Source: Diphasiastrum complanatum | Lineage: Eukaryota; Streptophyta; Lycopodiopsida; Lycopodiales; Lycopodiaceae | DNA length: 64,000 bases | Assembly: GCA_029204225.1 (NCBI GenBank) | Contig: CM055113.1 | Coordinates: 19,861,798 to 19,925,797, forward strand | Direction of reading: 5' to 3' | In this document: one piece after another, positions 25,472 through 36,083 of the stretch | How the letters are laid out: every line of letters begins with the position of its first letter | Position numbering within the stretch: position 1 is the first letter of the stretch | The notes under the pieces: generated by a model | The model's database searches: none | Told to the model about the DNA's origin: nothing | Seen by the model: the letters and a program-made list of their open reading frames with translations, nothing else | Program-made: the position numbers and the translations under genes

Positions 25472-26866
25472 ATTGATTCCCTGAAACGTAAAATCAGCTC
25501 AATTAGTCGAGAGATCCGAAATCTTCAACTAACAAGTGAAATTTACTGGACCTCCATAACTGGCCGATATTACACAGGAAGGTCTTTCACTTATTAAGCA
25601 AATTCTGTTTCAATCAATATCAGACTAATTTAGAATAACAACTTCTTAGGACCAATATTAATTTTTACGGAAAATTGGGATTTTCGAAATTTGTTCAAAA
25701 TGGACCAACTGTGAAAATCGATTGTAATGATCGATCTTATCAGTTTCACAAGTACCGTCTCATTTAGAAAACATTTCGAATCATCCTGCATGCAACAAAC
25801 TTGACATGCACTGACTTTTTTGAAAAAATGAATTTTTTTTCGTAAATAGCCTAGCAACTAGGAAATCAGCTTTTTGATCTAGAATTTTCAAAAATAGCTT
25901 CATGCAAGAAATCTTCTGATCAATATACTAAATACGCATGCAACATGCATCCAAGCATGCACACAGTATATCCATACATTTTCAACCACAAAAAAGCACT
26001 ACACTGAGTTACATGCATGCATGCATCAGAACAATTCAGAATTTTTTTGAATTTTAGTTCAAAAATTGTCAAACTTCCGATAGCCATAACTTTCTCTACA
26101 AGACACCAAATTGGTCGCTGTAAAGCACAGTACGGAGAGAGAGTGGGTCTATAGGGCACTTGCCACGTCACCCTGCCACCTAGGCTTCACACGTGCGAGC
26201 AGTAAACGACTGAAAAACAGGTAGGAGGACGCACTTTTTCAAGGTGGTATCATCCAAAATTCATCTCCAGCCTAATAAGCATCCAATCAGAGGTTACAAG
26301 CACTCTAGTAAGGTTCATTAGAGAGGCATAGAAGCTTCTATCATGTCCAACAAGCAATCATAAGCTCAGATCATGCAAAAAATGCATTTTTGGACTCCTT
26401 CAACAAGCAAAACTTCAATATAATGGTGCCTAAGCCTCACACAACCAAATTGGATGCATGATGGCTCAAATCAGAGGCAATTCATCAGAAAAATTGTGTG
26501 TGTGCACTGTAGTCTGTGTGTGGACTGTGTGTGTTTGTGTGTGTCAGACTGTCAATGTGTGTGCACTCAGCACTGTGTGTGATATTTTGTGTGTGACACT
26601 GTGTGTGACATTGAGTGCACTGTGTGTGTTGAATCTTGATGGGGTTCAATGTGGGGCCTGGGCAATGGGCATTGTGAGATGGGTGTGGGACCTGGGTAGC
26701 TACTTAGTTAGAAGTTAGAAGTTAGAACTTAGAAGTTAGGAGTTAGAAGTTGGGCGTTAGTGACTAGTCTGAGTTAGTAGTTACTAGTTAGTACTAAGTA
26801 GTTACTAGAGTCTAGTTAGAATCTAGAACTTAGAAGTTAGAACTTAGAGAGCTCTGTAGACTGTCA

Positions 26867-26871
<5 letters not shown>
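25472..26871. other. No gene seen; probable 5' non-coding part of the hAT element on the right
   Basis: No coding region. CATGCATG-rich words occur at 25930-26030. A TGTG-rich stretch at 26496-26630 and repeated GAAGTTAGAACTTAG words at 26705-26850 resemble non-coding parts of the hAT copy at 42.8-44.9 kb (there inverted: CACA repeats at 44491-44810 and TAACTTACTAAGTTCTAAC near 43510). This suggests the stretch from at least ~26490 belongs to the hAT element, now separated from its coding exons by the LINE. Confidence 0.4.

Positions 26872-26945
<74 letters not shown>
26872..26945 (+). repeat. (GA)n microsatellite at LINE 3' end, 74 bp
   Basis: Uninterrupted GA tract directly against the 3' end of the minus-strand LINE. 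A second GA tract bounds the LINE's 5' end at 31963-32005. Confidence 0.95.
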
Positions 26946-26948
<3 letters not shown>

Positions 26949-27179
26949 AGAATTAGAATTATTATTAACGTCTTTTGGTGCCCAGGGGCACATAAGACAA
27001 AAGAGAGTACAAAATGTGAGAAGCATTGTCCGCATAAGGACTTATTTACCAATGAAAAGACAGTAAAACTAAAACTAAAATATCGATCTCTCTGTCTCTA
27101 AGAGAAAAAGTATCCAAGCTTGACCACCAGCTGGTGAGGGTACAAAGCAAGAGCTTAACCACCTGCTCCGCGGAGGAAA

Positions 27180-30100
27180 CTAGCTACGAGCAAGCTGAAA
27201 GTAATGAGTGATGGTAGTAGTGGGTCGTGATGTAGGCTGGTGGGAGGCGTATGAAGATCTAGTAGCACTGGATCGAGCCGAAACTCTCTGTGTCTTCGAT
27301 CTTCGGACGGGGACGTCAAAATCCGCAACCGAAATATCCACTCTGTCTCGCTTCTGGAAGAACTGAGTAATGTGAGCCTGACTGGAATCCATATCTGAGA
27401 GCGTAGGTAGAAGTGAAGCTCGTAAAATATACATCTCTCTCAAAAGAAGACCCACACATCTAGCATCTGAATACTCGAGGAAGGAGCTCAACGTGAGGGG
27501 AATATTTCGGTATAAACAATGGTATCGTCCTCTAATCTCATAGTATACTGGGCAGCGAAAGATGAAATGAAACTCATCTTCCACCTCCTGAAGAGAACAA
27601 AGCTGACATATCCGCTGCAATCTGGGAGTGTCTGTGTATCTACCTGTCTCGATAGCAAGCTGATGAGAAGAGACTCGAAGCTGTCCTATACGATATCTCA
27701 GACCAAAAGATAGCGTCTGTGTAAGATAAACTGGAAGAATAGGCAAGCCCGAAACGTCCAGCCGTAAAAGATGTGTGCCATAATAATGTAGCTTGACCCT
27801 ATCTGGATCAGGATGTGACCATATAGTGCGTATGTAGCTCCGGTAAATCTGCTGTCTGATATAAGCATGGGTTCCATTCGGAAGATCAAGTGCGGATAAA
27901 CCCCAAGTCTGAAGAAGGGCTGAGACACTGCGATACCAAGAGTGCTTGGCTCCCTGATCTGCAAGGGTACAAGATGAAGTGAGAGCAGCAACAATGTATC
28001 TGGAGGTATTTAGATCTGATACCCTGTGAAGAAAGGTGATGATCTGAAACATAGCACCAACAACTAATGGAGGAGAAGCAAACTCGGCTAGTATGATATC
28101 ATGTGGTACTGAGGGCTTAGCCCGAATTATCCTACTGAGCATGAGAATCTGGATACGAGTAAGATCTCTCCATGTATCGCGTGATAAATCAGGGCACCAA
28201 GTCTCAGCCGAATATAGCACAACTGGGGAGACAGTAGCAGAAAATAGTAGGCATCTGGTAGCAGGATCCTGCACATAATAAGTAGAGCAAAATCTCTCCA
28301 TATGCACAAGAGCGGTATGCCCCTTGCGGAGCCTGGCGGTGGCTGCTGGTCGAAAAGTGAGTAGCGGACCAGAGAAAAGAACTCCCAAATAGGTGTAGGA
28401 GGTCACGATCTCAATCGGTAGCCCGTCATAATAGAAAATCACATCTCTCATATGCTGTCTGTTGGTGTTAAACACCATAATCTTAGTCTTCTTAAGGTTA
28501 ACCGTCAATCCCCAACGCTGGCAAAAGTGATGTAAACCAGCTGCAGAGGATGAGAGGAGAACCACATCATCAGCGTACAAGAGAATGGGGATAATAATGT
28601 CTGCTAGGGGACAGCCCTCTCCACCTTCCTCGCGAATAATCCGCTCGAGGTCATCTATATATAGTGCAAAAAGAGTGGGTGATAAGGGGCAACCCTGCTT
28701 CACCCCAATGGTAGAATGTATCTGTGAGGACCAGCCACTACCATCTCTGAAACGTGCCAAGACTCGCTCATATAAAGTAATGATCGCAGCAATAGTATCC
28801 TCTGAAAAGCCAAGTGAAGACAGTCTCTGGAAAAGAAGATGTCGTGGAACAGAGTCAAAAGCTTTGCGAAAATCCACAAAGCAACAGTAAATTCTCTGTT
28901 TCCGATGTCGAGCCTCCTCAATAATGCATCTCAAAATGAAGATCTGGTCTGAAGTAGAATATCCCGGTCTGAAACCAGCTTGACCCATAGCGTGTAAACC
29001 CTCAGTTTCAGCAAAAGATCCAGTGACTGTCTGTAGTATAGAGCCATATATCTTAGCTAGAGTGTGACCAATCATAATGGTGCGGTAGTTTCCTACATTC
29101 ATGGGATCACCTGCCTTGAGGATGGGGTGAAGGATATTAGTACACCAAGCCGTAGGAAAACCAGAAGTAACAGCTGTGTTAAAAACATGAGCAATGTAAG
29201 GGGAGATGAGATGTGCTACGGGCTTTAGGAAGTCTACACTTAAGGAGTCATAGTCAGTGGCTTTATTTAGTTTGGCATGTTTAATGGCGTTTTCAACCAT
29301 GTCAGGGGTGAAAAGTGAGCAGTGGTCAGGTCTCGGTGAGAGTGAGGTAGGAGGAGAGTCCGTGGTATATAACTCCGTGGCATACTCGATCCAGGATTCG
29401 ATGGCTATGGGGGCCAATGTTGAAGAGTGTCTGGTGAAATGTTTCCAGAAAAAAGAGGAGGAGGGTGAATCTAAAGAGTTGATCATTTTTTGGCAGAGTG
29501 ATTGTAGGTACTTGATCTTCTTTGTTCTGGTGGTTCTATGATATTCTTTCTGGCATTGTTTGAGTGTGGCAGGGGAGTGTGACCTGGCATATGTCACATG
29601 ATTGTGAAGAGAGCGGCATTCTGCATCATACCATCTGTTGTGAACACTTCTGTGAGATGATGTCGTTTTGGTGGGGAAGGATGAGGAAGCAGCAGCTAAG
29701 AGGGATGTAGAGAGAAAAGTGGCTTGCTGGTCAATTGGTGCCATGAACGGGAAGTTAGCGAGTAGTTGGGATAAGATTGTGGTGTAATTAGTGAATCTAG
29801 ATTGGGTGAAAGGAATACGTTTATGAGTGGGAAGAGAGCAAGAAATTTGCAAAGAAGAGGTTATGTGACCAAGTGACATGTGTAAGAGCGAGTGATCGGA
29901 AATGGTAGGGGGTGTGATGGAGAAATCAGAAATGTGAGAGATCAAAGCAGGTGATCCAATGAAGTAGTCGACCACACTATGTCCTCCACCATGAGGATAG
30001 CATGTATATGCTGATGAGGAAGGCCACTGTGTGAGGCCATTCAAAATGGCAAGAGCGTGTGTCTCTGCTAGAGTGATCAACTGCTCCCCGAAAGATGTAG

Positions 30101-30662
30101 CTGGAGTGTCTGCATCCTGTGATACCCGGTCTAGCCCCATATCCAAAGGGTAAAGCCTGAGAAGATCCGTAGCTGCATGAAATTCGGTTTGTCTAGAGCT
30201 TGTGCGGGCGTTGAAATCACCTGCTAGTAAAATGGAACCCTGCTGAGAAAAGATAGCAATATCATCTGAGAGAGCCTGAAAAGGGTCCCCGCCAAACTCA
30301 GCAAACACTGAGGTCTGTGGAGCAAAATAGCATACAGCTATATAGATGTCCTGAGGTAATCCCAATAGTGAGCCAATAATGTGTAACCAAATATAGCGAG
30401 CGTATGGATCTTGTTTAACCATCTGAACTGTGGTGTCTCTGTATAAACAAGCTACTCCTCCAGATCCTCGACAAGTTTTTCCCCTAACAAATGGACGAAA
30501 AGCAGAATGCCAAGAGTACTCCTGTATATTTGGAAGAGGATGATATAAGGACTCATGAGTTTCAGCCAACAACAAAATGTCGCATTTTCTAATAAAATCA
30601 GCAAAGTCTCCGGCTGATGACGAAGATAAAAAACCATTACAATTCCAGAAGCCAAGTCTCAA
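27180..30662 (-). CDS. LINE ORF2: endonuclease-reverse transcriptase (1160 aa)
   Basis: This enzyme nicks target DNA and reverse-transcribes the element RNA at the nick. The N-terminal AP-like endonuclease (residues ~1-260) shows RLGFWNCNG, LLLAETHES, AGDFNARTSS near residue 146, SVVDYFIGSP and SDHSLLHM near 254, including the expected N, E, D/N and final D-H residues. The RT domain (~510-800) has NYRTIMIGHTLAKIYG, AGFRPGYSTSDQ, VDFRKAFDSVPR, GVKQGCPLSPTLFALYIDDL and the catalytic LLYADDVVLL near residue 692. A C-terminal CCHC finger near 1016 (CQLC, then HFIFRC) is typical of L1-like LINEs. Length and order fit the family and no stop interrupts it. It lies 48 bases after ORF1, so translation probably depends on reinitiation or readthrough coupling; that is inference. 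Clade assignment below L1-like would need a phylogeny. Confidence 0.95.
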   Translation of the reverse strand: MRLGFWNCNGFLSSSSAGDFADFIRKCDILLLAETHESLYHPLPNIQEYSWHSAFRPFVRGKTCRGSGGVACLYRDTTVQMVKQDPYARYIWLHIIGSLLGLPQDIYIAVCYFAPQTSVFAEFGGDPFQALSDDIAIFSQQGSILLAGDFNARTSSRQTEFHAATDLLRLYPLDMGLDRVSQDADTPATSFGEQLITLAETHALAILNGLTQWPSSSAYTCYPHGGGHSVVDYFIGSPALISHISDFSITPPTISDHSLLHMSLGHITSSLQISCSLPTHKRIPFTQSRFTNYTTILSQLLANFPFMAPIDQQATFLSTSLLAAASSSFPTKTTSSHRSVHNRWYDAECRSLHNHVTYARSHSPATLKQCQKEYHRTTRTKKIKYLQSLCQKMINSLDSPSSSFFWKHFTRHSSTLAPIAIESWIEYATELYTTDSPPTSLSPRPDHCSLFTPDMVENAIKHAKLNKATDYDSLSVDFLKPVAHLISPYIAHVFNTAVTSGFPTAWCTNILHPILKAGDPMNVGNYRTIMIGHTLAKIYGSILQTVTGSFAETEGLHAMGQAGFRPGYSTSDQIFILRCIIEEARHRKQRIYCCFVDFRKAFDSVPRHLLFQRLSSLGFSEDTIAAIITLYERVLARFRDGSGWSSQIHSTIGVKQGCPLSPTLFALYIDDLERIIREEGGEGCPLADIIIPILLYADDVVLLSSSAAGLHHFCQRWGLTVNLKKTKIMVFNTNRQHMRDVIFYYDGLPIEIVTSYTYLGVLFSGPLLTFRPAATARLRKGHTALVHMERFCSTYYVQDPATRCLLFSATVSPVVLYSAETWCPDLSRDTWRDLTRIQILMLSRIIRAKPSVPHDIILAEFASPPLVVGAMFQIITFLHRVSDLNTSRYIVAALTSSCTLADQGAKHSWYRSVSALLQTWGLSALDLPNGTHAYIRQQIYRSYIRTIWSHPDPDRVKLHYYGTHLLRLDVSGLPILPVYLTQTLSFGLRYRIGQLRVSSHQLAIETGRYTDTPRLQRICQLCSLQEVEDEFHFIFRCPVYYEIRGRYHCLYRNIPLTLSSFLEYSDARCVGLLLREMYILRASLLPTLSDMDSSQAHITQFFQKRDRVDISVADFDVPVRRSKTQRVSARSSATRSSYASHQPTSRPTTTITHYFQLARS

Positions 30663-30710
30663 ATTGGTAGGGGATCTCGGGTAGCTTCTATATCCGGGGG
30701 CCCCTAGTTC

Positions 30711-31619
30711 CTATTGTGGAAGGTCGAAAAATCTCGGTTTCCCGTCAATAAAAACAACCCTTTGCCCTTTCTCTTTCGCTTCAAGGATAATCTTTTTTCT
30801 TGCCAACCATTGAGTATTTGTTAAGTCATCATCCATATAAATGAAAGTACCTTTAAGCTTTGCCCTAAGCCGAAGGGCAGCATTGCGTTGTGAAAGCGAG
30901 CGGAACTTGATAAACAAAACATTGTCATCAAATTTACTGCGCCAAGCAGTATCAAAACCGTCAGCCACATGAGATAACTTGGAAATGAGCAAATCCGTAG
31001 CTTCTTCCAACGGTTTTCCACCATTGGCAATGCCTCTTACTCTAATGTTAAAAGCTTTTTTGGCCCTTCTGGCTTGTTCACCCAAAACTGTCTCCAAATC
31101 GTTTTCCTTCGGAAAAGATGAAATCTGAGAGTGATTACCTTGCTTAAGGATCGATGTCGTTTCTTCAACCTGTTTTGCGAGTGATGAGAGTTTGCTGCCC
31201 ATATCATCCGGTTTGAAGAGTGCTGCCCACGTTTTCGTCTCCTCGACTTGTTTCTCCAAGCTATTGATCTTGTTGGAAGTCTCCTCCAAGGCACTTTTTT
31301 CTGCAATTCGTTGCTTAAGATATATATTTTCTTGCTCAAGCTGCTCCACACGTTCCGTGACACCAAAAAGATCCTTAGCTAACTTGCTATTTTCAGCTTC
31401 AAAGAGGTGTAGTTGTTTCTTAAGTCCAAGAATTTCTTGCCGGATAAAACTAAGATCATAAGCAAAAAGACTTTCGGTAGGTTTGGAAGGAGTGTAGTCA
31501 ATGGCAGCCATGTTGATAGTTTCTGTCACCGAAGACGGCTCCTCCATCACTACCGGTGATGGGGGGGTGTCCAACAGGGAGGGGGGTGTAAGAACACCCT
31601 CCTTTTTCTTAGGTGCCAT
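30711..31619 (-). CDS. LINE ORF1: RNA-binding chaperone-like protein (302 aa)
   Basis: I take the start at MAPKKKEG (31619) because the upstream open frame to 32012 runs through repetitive 5' UTR and the GA tract. The protein has an acidic/proline N-terminus, a long coiled coil at residues ~60-165 (LGLKKQLHLFEAENSKLAKD, VEQLEQENIYLKQRIAEK), then an RRM-like fold starting NIRVRGIANG (~191) with the RNP1-like DDNVLFIKFRS (~232-241). It ends with a basic C-terminal domain (YMDDDLTNTQWLARKK, GQRVVFIDGKPRF). Coiled coil, RRM and CTD in that order is the layout of L1 ORF1p, which trimerises and coats element RNA. Two broken paralogues lie at 18811-19725 and 15058-15240. Confidence 0.9.
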   Translation of the reverse strand: MAPKKKEGVLTPPSLLDTPPSPVVMEEPSSVTETINMAAIDYTPSKPTESLFAYDLSFIRQEILGLKKQLHLFEAENSKLAKDLFGVTERVEQLEQENIYLKQRIAEKSALEETSNKINSLEKQVEETKTWAALFKPDDMGSKLSSLAKQVEETTSILKQGNHSQISSFPKENDLETVLGEQARRAKKAFNIRVRGIANGGKPLEEATDLLISKLSHVADGFDTAWRSKFDDNVLFIKFRSLSQRNAALRLRAKLKGTFIYMDDDLTNTQWLARKKIILEAKEKGQRVVFIDGKPRFFDLPQ

Positions 31620-31960
31620 AGGAGGCGGTAAGCAGATGGAGGACCAGCGCAGGGCAGGTGCGAAGGTCAGCACTGCAGCGTCAGCAGGGCGGACAGCAGC
31701 GTCAGCAGGGCGGGTGGGCGCGCAAGAGAGAGAGAGGGCAGCAACGCTAGCAGGGCAGGCAGCGCACCAGCAGGCGGGCAGCGCACCAGCAAGCGGGCAG
31801 CGCACCAGCAGAGCGGCGAGAGAGAGAGAGAGGGGCAGGGGTAGCGAGGGCGGGCAGCGCACTAGCAGGCGGGCAGCGCACCAGCAGGCGAGCCCACCAG
31901 CAGGCGGGCAGCGCACCAGCGGCGGATGAGGGCAGCGCACCAGCGGCGGATGAGGGCAGC

Positions 31961-31962
<2 letters not shown>
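31620..31962 (-). promoter_or_regulatory. LINE 5' UTR with ~20-bp tandem repeats
   Basis: GC-rich segment containing about eight imperfect copies of a ~20-bp unit (plus strand GCGGGCAGCGCACCAGCAG) between 31745 and 31960, with short GA runs between some copies. Tandem monomers upstream of ORF1 recall the promoter monomers of some mammalian L1s; a promoter role here is inference. Confidence 0.6.

Positions 31963-32005
<43 letters not shown>
31963..32005 (+). repeat. (GA)n microsatellite at LINE 5' end, 43 bp
   Basis: GA tract between the LINE 5' end and the BED-finger exon of the hAT gene. Together with 26872-26945 it brackets the LINE. Confidence 0.9.
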
Positions 32006-32007
<2 letters not shown>

Positions 32008-32010
32008 ACC

Positions 32011-35000
32011 ATGCCGAGGGATAGGGATCCCTTGTGGGATCACGTCACCATCGCTGCGGCCTATGGCACATCAGGCACGAAGAGATGGACTTGTAGATAC
32101 TGTCACCAGTCTTACACTGGAGGGCCCACACGCATCAGGGCACATTTGTTACGTTTGAGGGGGTACGAGATTGCCGCTTGCATGCATGCTCCTGACACGC
32201 TACTCACTCCTGTCGCATCGGAGGAGGTTGGCCCTTCGAGGATGGGGCCCAGACCGAGAGGTAAACATTCAACTCTAAGACTCTTACACTTCAAAGTTCA
32301 AACATTGATCAAGTTTTAAGTTTCAACTTTTAGCTCACATGATACATCAAGTTTGAAGTTTCAGTTTCATTGATCATCTAATTTCTAAATTGTATTGTAA
32401 TTTCAAATTTGTCTTTTTTGGCAGATCGAGATGCAGTCACGACGACACAGCCAAAGGCCACCACATCACGCCCTCCAGTTGCCATTCGCTCACCCCTCGC
32501 TTCCCATGGCCCAGAGGACAGAGCTGCAGATGAGGCAGGGCCTAGTACCCGGCCTGACCCGCCTTCTGGTGCAGGATTTTCGACACCACCTCCAGCCATG
32601 ACCATACCGGCACCACATCATCCACCTGAGAGAGGGAGAGGTAGACGGGGCCGCACTACGCAGATGGGGGGTAGGGAGTACTATGTGTCCAGCTTCGCTC
32701 CCAGAGCCATGGCAGAGGCAGAGGTTGCCGTTCGATAGTTGTTCTGCACCTGCAATCTGCCATTCCATTTGGCTAGGACCCCGGCATGGAGGAGGGCGAT
32801 GAGTGCGGTGAGTGCGATTGGGCAGGTGTGGCTGGGGCCATCTTGCGAGCACCTGAGGACGAAGGGGCTTCTTGATGAGCGGGCTTCTGTTGACCAGAAG
32901 CTAGTGCCTCTCAGGAAGGCATGGGCCCAGTAAGTACTACTTGCTTTTAACTTTATCTACTCTAAACTTTAAAGACTTTATGATGATTGTTAAATTGCAA
33001 ACGTTAATTGTAAATTACTTGTTAATTGCAATTTGCAGGCTGCAGTTAGCTATTTATGTTTAATCATAAATATTCAAATGATCATTTATCATTGGAATTT
33101 GCCATGAAATTTGAATTACAATTTACAATTTAAGATCTATCCCGATTCCTCTCGGATCTATCATGAATCATGAGTCATCTTGTTTTGTCACCTGTAAGTG
33201 AGTCGTGAGTCGTGACCACGGTCCACTGACTTGTCATTTGTCACCTGTGAACTTTCAACTAGGTATGGTTGCACCATCATATCTGATGGTTGGAGTGACA
33301 CGAGGAGGCGCCACATATTGAATATCCTGGTGTCTTCGTGCATGGGGACGATGTTTCTCAGATCCATCGACACCTCTGGGGAGGCAGTCACGGGCGAGTG
33401 CATGTTCTCACATATTCGAGCTGCCATTGAGGAGGTCGGACCACAACACGTTGTACAGGTATATATATTATACTTATTACAGTTTACGGTTTACGGTTTA
33501 CCTATAATGTTAAAACTTAAATGGTATTAGGTTACAGGTAATTACTAATTTGTAAATGTCAATGTTGAATGTTCATTGTTAATGGCGATTTCGGATTGAT
33601 TAACAGTGGATTATGGTTCACTAAAGTCTAAACAGTTGCCACTGAGCACTTGAGTCTTGAATTCGGAATTCCAAATTCATGCACATTGCACATTGCATTG
33701 TATGGTTGCGTCTCCATGGGTAGGCTCGTTAATGAGACCTACCCCCACATCTTTTGGACACCTTGTGTGTTGCACACTGCCTGGACTTGTTGGTCGAGGA
33801 TGTGGCCAAGATTCCATGGATTGCAGAGGTGGTGCGTACTGCACGGTTCTTGGTGAGATTTGTCACCAAGAAGCCTAGGGTCCTAGCCATGTTCAGGAGA
33901 CAGTCCACCTTGGATGTCTTGGGACCTGCCCCCACCAGGTATGCAAGTTGCAACTCAAATTTGATTCTTGAATGCGCTTCTGTAGACTGTTGGAACTTGG
34001 TAAGTATTTACTATTTACTGTTTAGTTAGTAGTGGTAAATATTTCATGCAATGATGCACATTGCATGTGCCATGTATTGTCTTGACTCTTGACTCTTGTC
34101 AGAAGTTAGAACTTAGAATTTGTCACTTGTGCAATGTGCCCTATCATCTATGCAGGTTTGCATTTATGTTCCTGGTCCTGGAACGACTGCTGAAAGTTCA
34201 TCAGGGCTTGAGGCAGATGGTTGTTGCTGTTGACTGGGCGTAGTGGGGGCCGTCACAGGAGCCCAAGAGTAAGAGATTCGAGCGGACCGTTATGCATTCA
34301 CCATTTTGGGATGAGGCTCGATCCATTGCGGTGGGCCTACAGCCCATCTACACGGTCCTGCGCCTTACAGATCGAGAGGGCTGCACATTGGGCCTCTTGT
34401 ACGAGTTCATGGACAGGCTGGGCGAGCAGTTGAGGCTTTGCACGACCATTAGCCTACAGAGGTATTATGTATATCAAGAATCAAGATTCAAATTTCAAAT
34501 CTAGTATGTAGACAGTAGTATGCAGTATGTAGTATGTACTATGATGATTGATCTATCATGTACATTGTAATATATTGTATAATTATTACTGTGTCTTGAC
34601 TCTTGAATCTTAATTCTTGCAGGCTTACAGAGGTCCGGCTCCTTTGGTTGAGCAGGTGGGAGTGGTTTCATAGGCCCCTGCATGCCATGGCTCACATACT
34701 CCATCCACTTTGGAGGAATGAGGAGCAGTTCACAGATAGGGAGCTCAGGGATGGCTGGAATGCCTATATCTCCCGAGTTTATCCTGATGTACGCGAGCAG
34801 GATAACCTGTTGGATGAGCGTCAGATTTTCAGGTAGGAGACCTTGGAGTTCGCCATTGTCCCGGCGCTTTTGAGAGAGGGTAATAAACTGACCATGTGGC
34901 ATGGTCCATTACAATTTAAACTTGTTACTTCACATTTTACTACACAGTTAGTCAATCATATTGTAACTTGTTGGAACTTGGAACTTGGTTGCATCTTGCA

Positions 35001-36083
35001 AGTTGCTAGTAGTAAGTACTAACTGCCCCTTGAACTTGATTCAGGCCAGCTACGTCCCGTGTCATGGTGGTCGTGTTTGGGGTTGATGTCCCCAAATTGT
35101 GTCGCCTTGCCATCAGGATTCTCTCACAGAATTGCACTGCAGTCGCTTGTGAGAGGAACTGGAGTGTCCATTCCATGATTCACACGAAGAAGAGGAATCG
35201 ACTATCATCAGCTCAGTTGGAGAGGTTGGTGTACGTACACGCCAACCTGAGACTTTTGGGTAGACTCCAGACCACCGCAGAGCCTATCCAGGTAACTTGT
35301 ACACCATAAATTATAATTTCTAAATTCTAACATGTGATCCATCATCCCAAGTGGCAGGACCCAGTTGGCAATTAGTAGATACTATTATACTAAATAGATC
35401 ATATTACATACTACATAGTACATAGTAGATACTAGACTGTATTATGTAGCTAAATTTTAACTTTTGTCGGGACTCGGCCCTCCAAATTTTGTCTTGATTT
35501 CAATTTGCATTGTGACGTGCGTAGGTTAATCCCGATCTGATCGATGTGGCAAAGGTTCCATAGTTGCCACCGAGAGACCAGTCAGAGGAGGACGTGTACG
35601 CATTCCTCCATGAGGAGGTCATGCAAAGTGCAGGTGAGAAATTAGGATTGTCTAAGTAGTAAGGTGACAGGTCTTGGTTTGAAGTTACTAATTATCGTAA
35701 ATTGTAATTTACTAATTTGCAGGCAATAACACGTTTGTCCCTCTTTGTGTGCATTGTGCAGGGCCTGTCACTGGAGCAGAGCGTAGGAGGAGGGCAGGAG
35801 AGGCTAGCAGCTCCCGTGCTCATAGCCACGAGGACGAGTCTGAGTCTGAGTCTGAGGCATCGTCAGGGTTAGAGTCCTCAGAGGAGGAGTATGAGGATGA
35901 GGAGTCCGAGGAGGGCGGGGATGAGGATGAGGGGCATCATACCTCTGCCTCTGATGAGGATTTCGCAGCTGAGCCTGCCACTCAAGAGGCCACAGCAGGC
36001 TACCACCAGCGAGTGGGAGGAGACTCAGGCGTAGGAGAGCTTAGAGTGCTCACTGCAGCCTGGGCCCTGCTCAGTGCTCATTG
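32011..36083 (+). pseudogene. hAT transposase gene, multi-exon, lightly damaged
   Basis: Transposase of an hAT DNA transposon (cut-and-paste, nuclear). Exons inferred from splice sites: 32011-32260 BED zinc finger (WDHVTIAAAYG, WTCRYCHQSY, GGPTRIRAHLL); 32425-32929 with a TAG at 32736-32738; 33263-33458 DUF659-type block (CTIISDGWSDTRRRHILNIL); ~33700-33938 (VNETYPHIFWTPCV, then AHCLDLLVEDVAK after a one-base frameshift near 33766); 34156-~34460 with a TAG near 34242; 34622-34831; 35044-35291 hAT dimerisation domain (CTAVACERNWSVHSMIH, KKRNRLSSAQLERLVY); and 35761-36083, an acidic Ser/Glu/Asp tail. Most introns have GT-AG borders and are 150-400 bp. Two stops and one shift make it probably inactive, though recently so. 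The LINE separates it from its 5' region. Confidence 0.85.

Larger units (their letters stand above)
26946..31962 (-). mobile_element. Complete L1-like LINE with both ORFs open (~5.0 kb)
   Basis: Minus-strand non-LTR retrotransposon. In element order: GC-rich 5' UTR with short tandem repeats (31962-31620), ORF1 (31619-30711), a 48-base spacer, ORF2 with endonuclease and RT (30662-27180), and a ~230-bp 3' UTR ending in (TAATTC)-like repeats before the (GA)n tract. Neither ORF has a stop or shift. It is the only LINE copy here that is not truncated. It lies between two GA tracts and interrupts the 5' region of an hAT transposon. No ordinary target-site duplication can be assigned because the flanks are microsatellite. 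Confidence 0.9.

Noticed and set aside
31501..31929. Open frame of 142 codons on the plus strand rich in Ala/Gly/Arg/Gln
   Set aside because: It is antisense to the LINE 5' UTR and ORF1 start and arises from the GC-rich tandem repeats.
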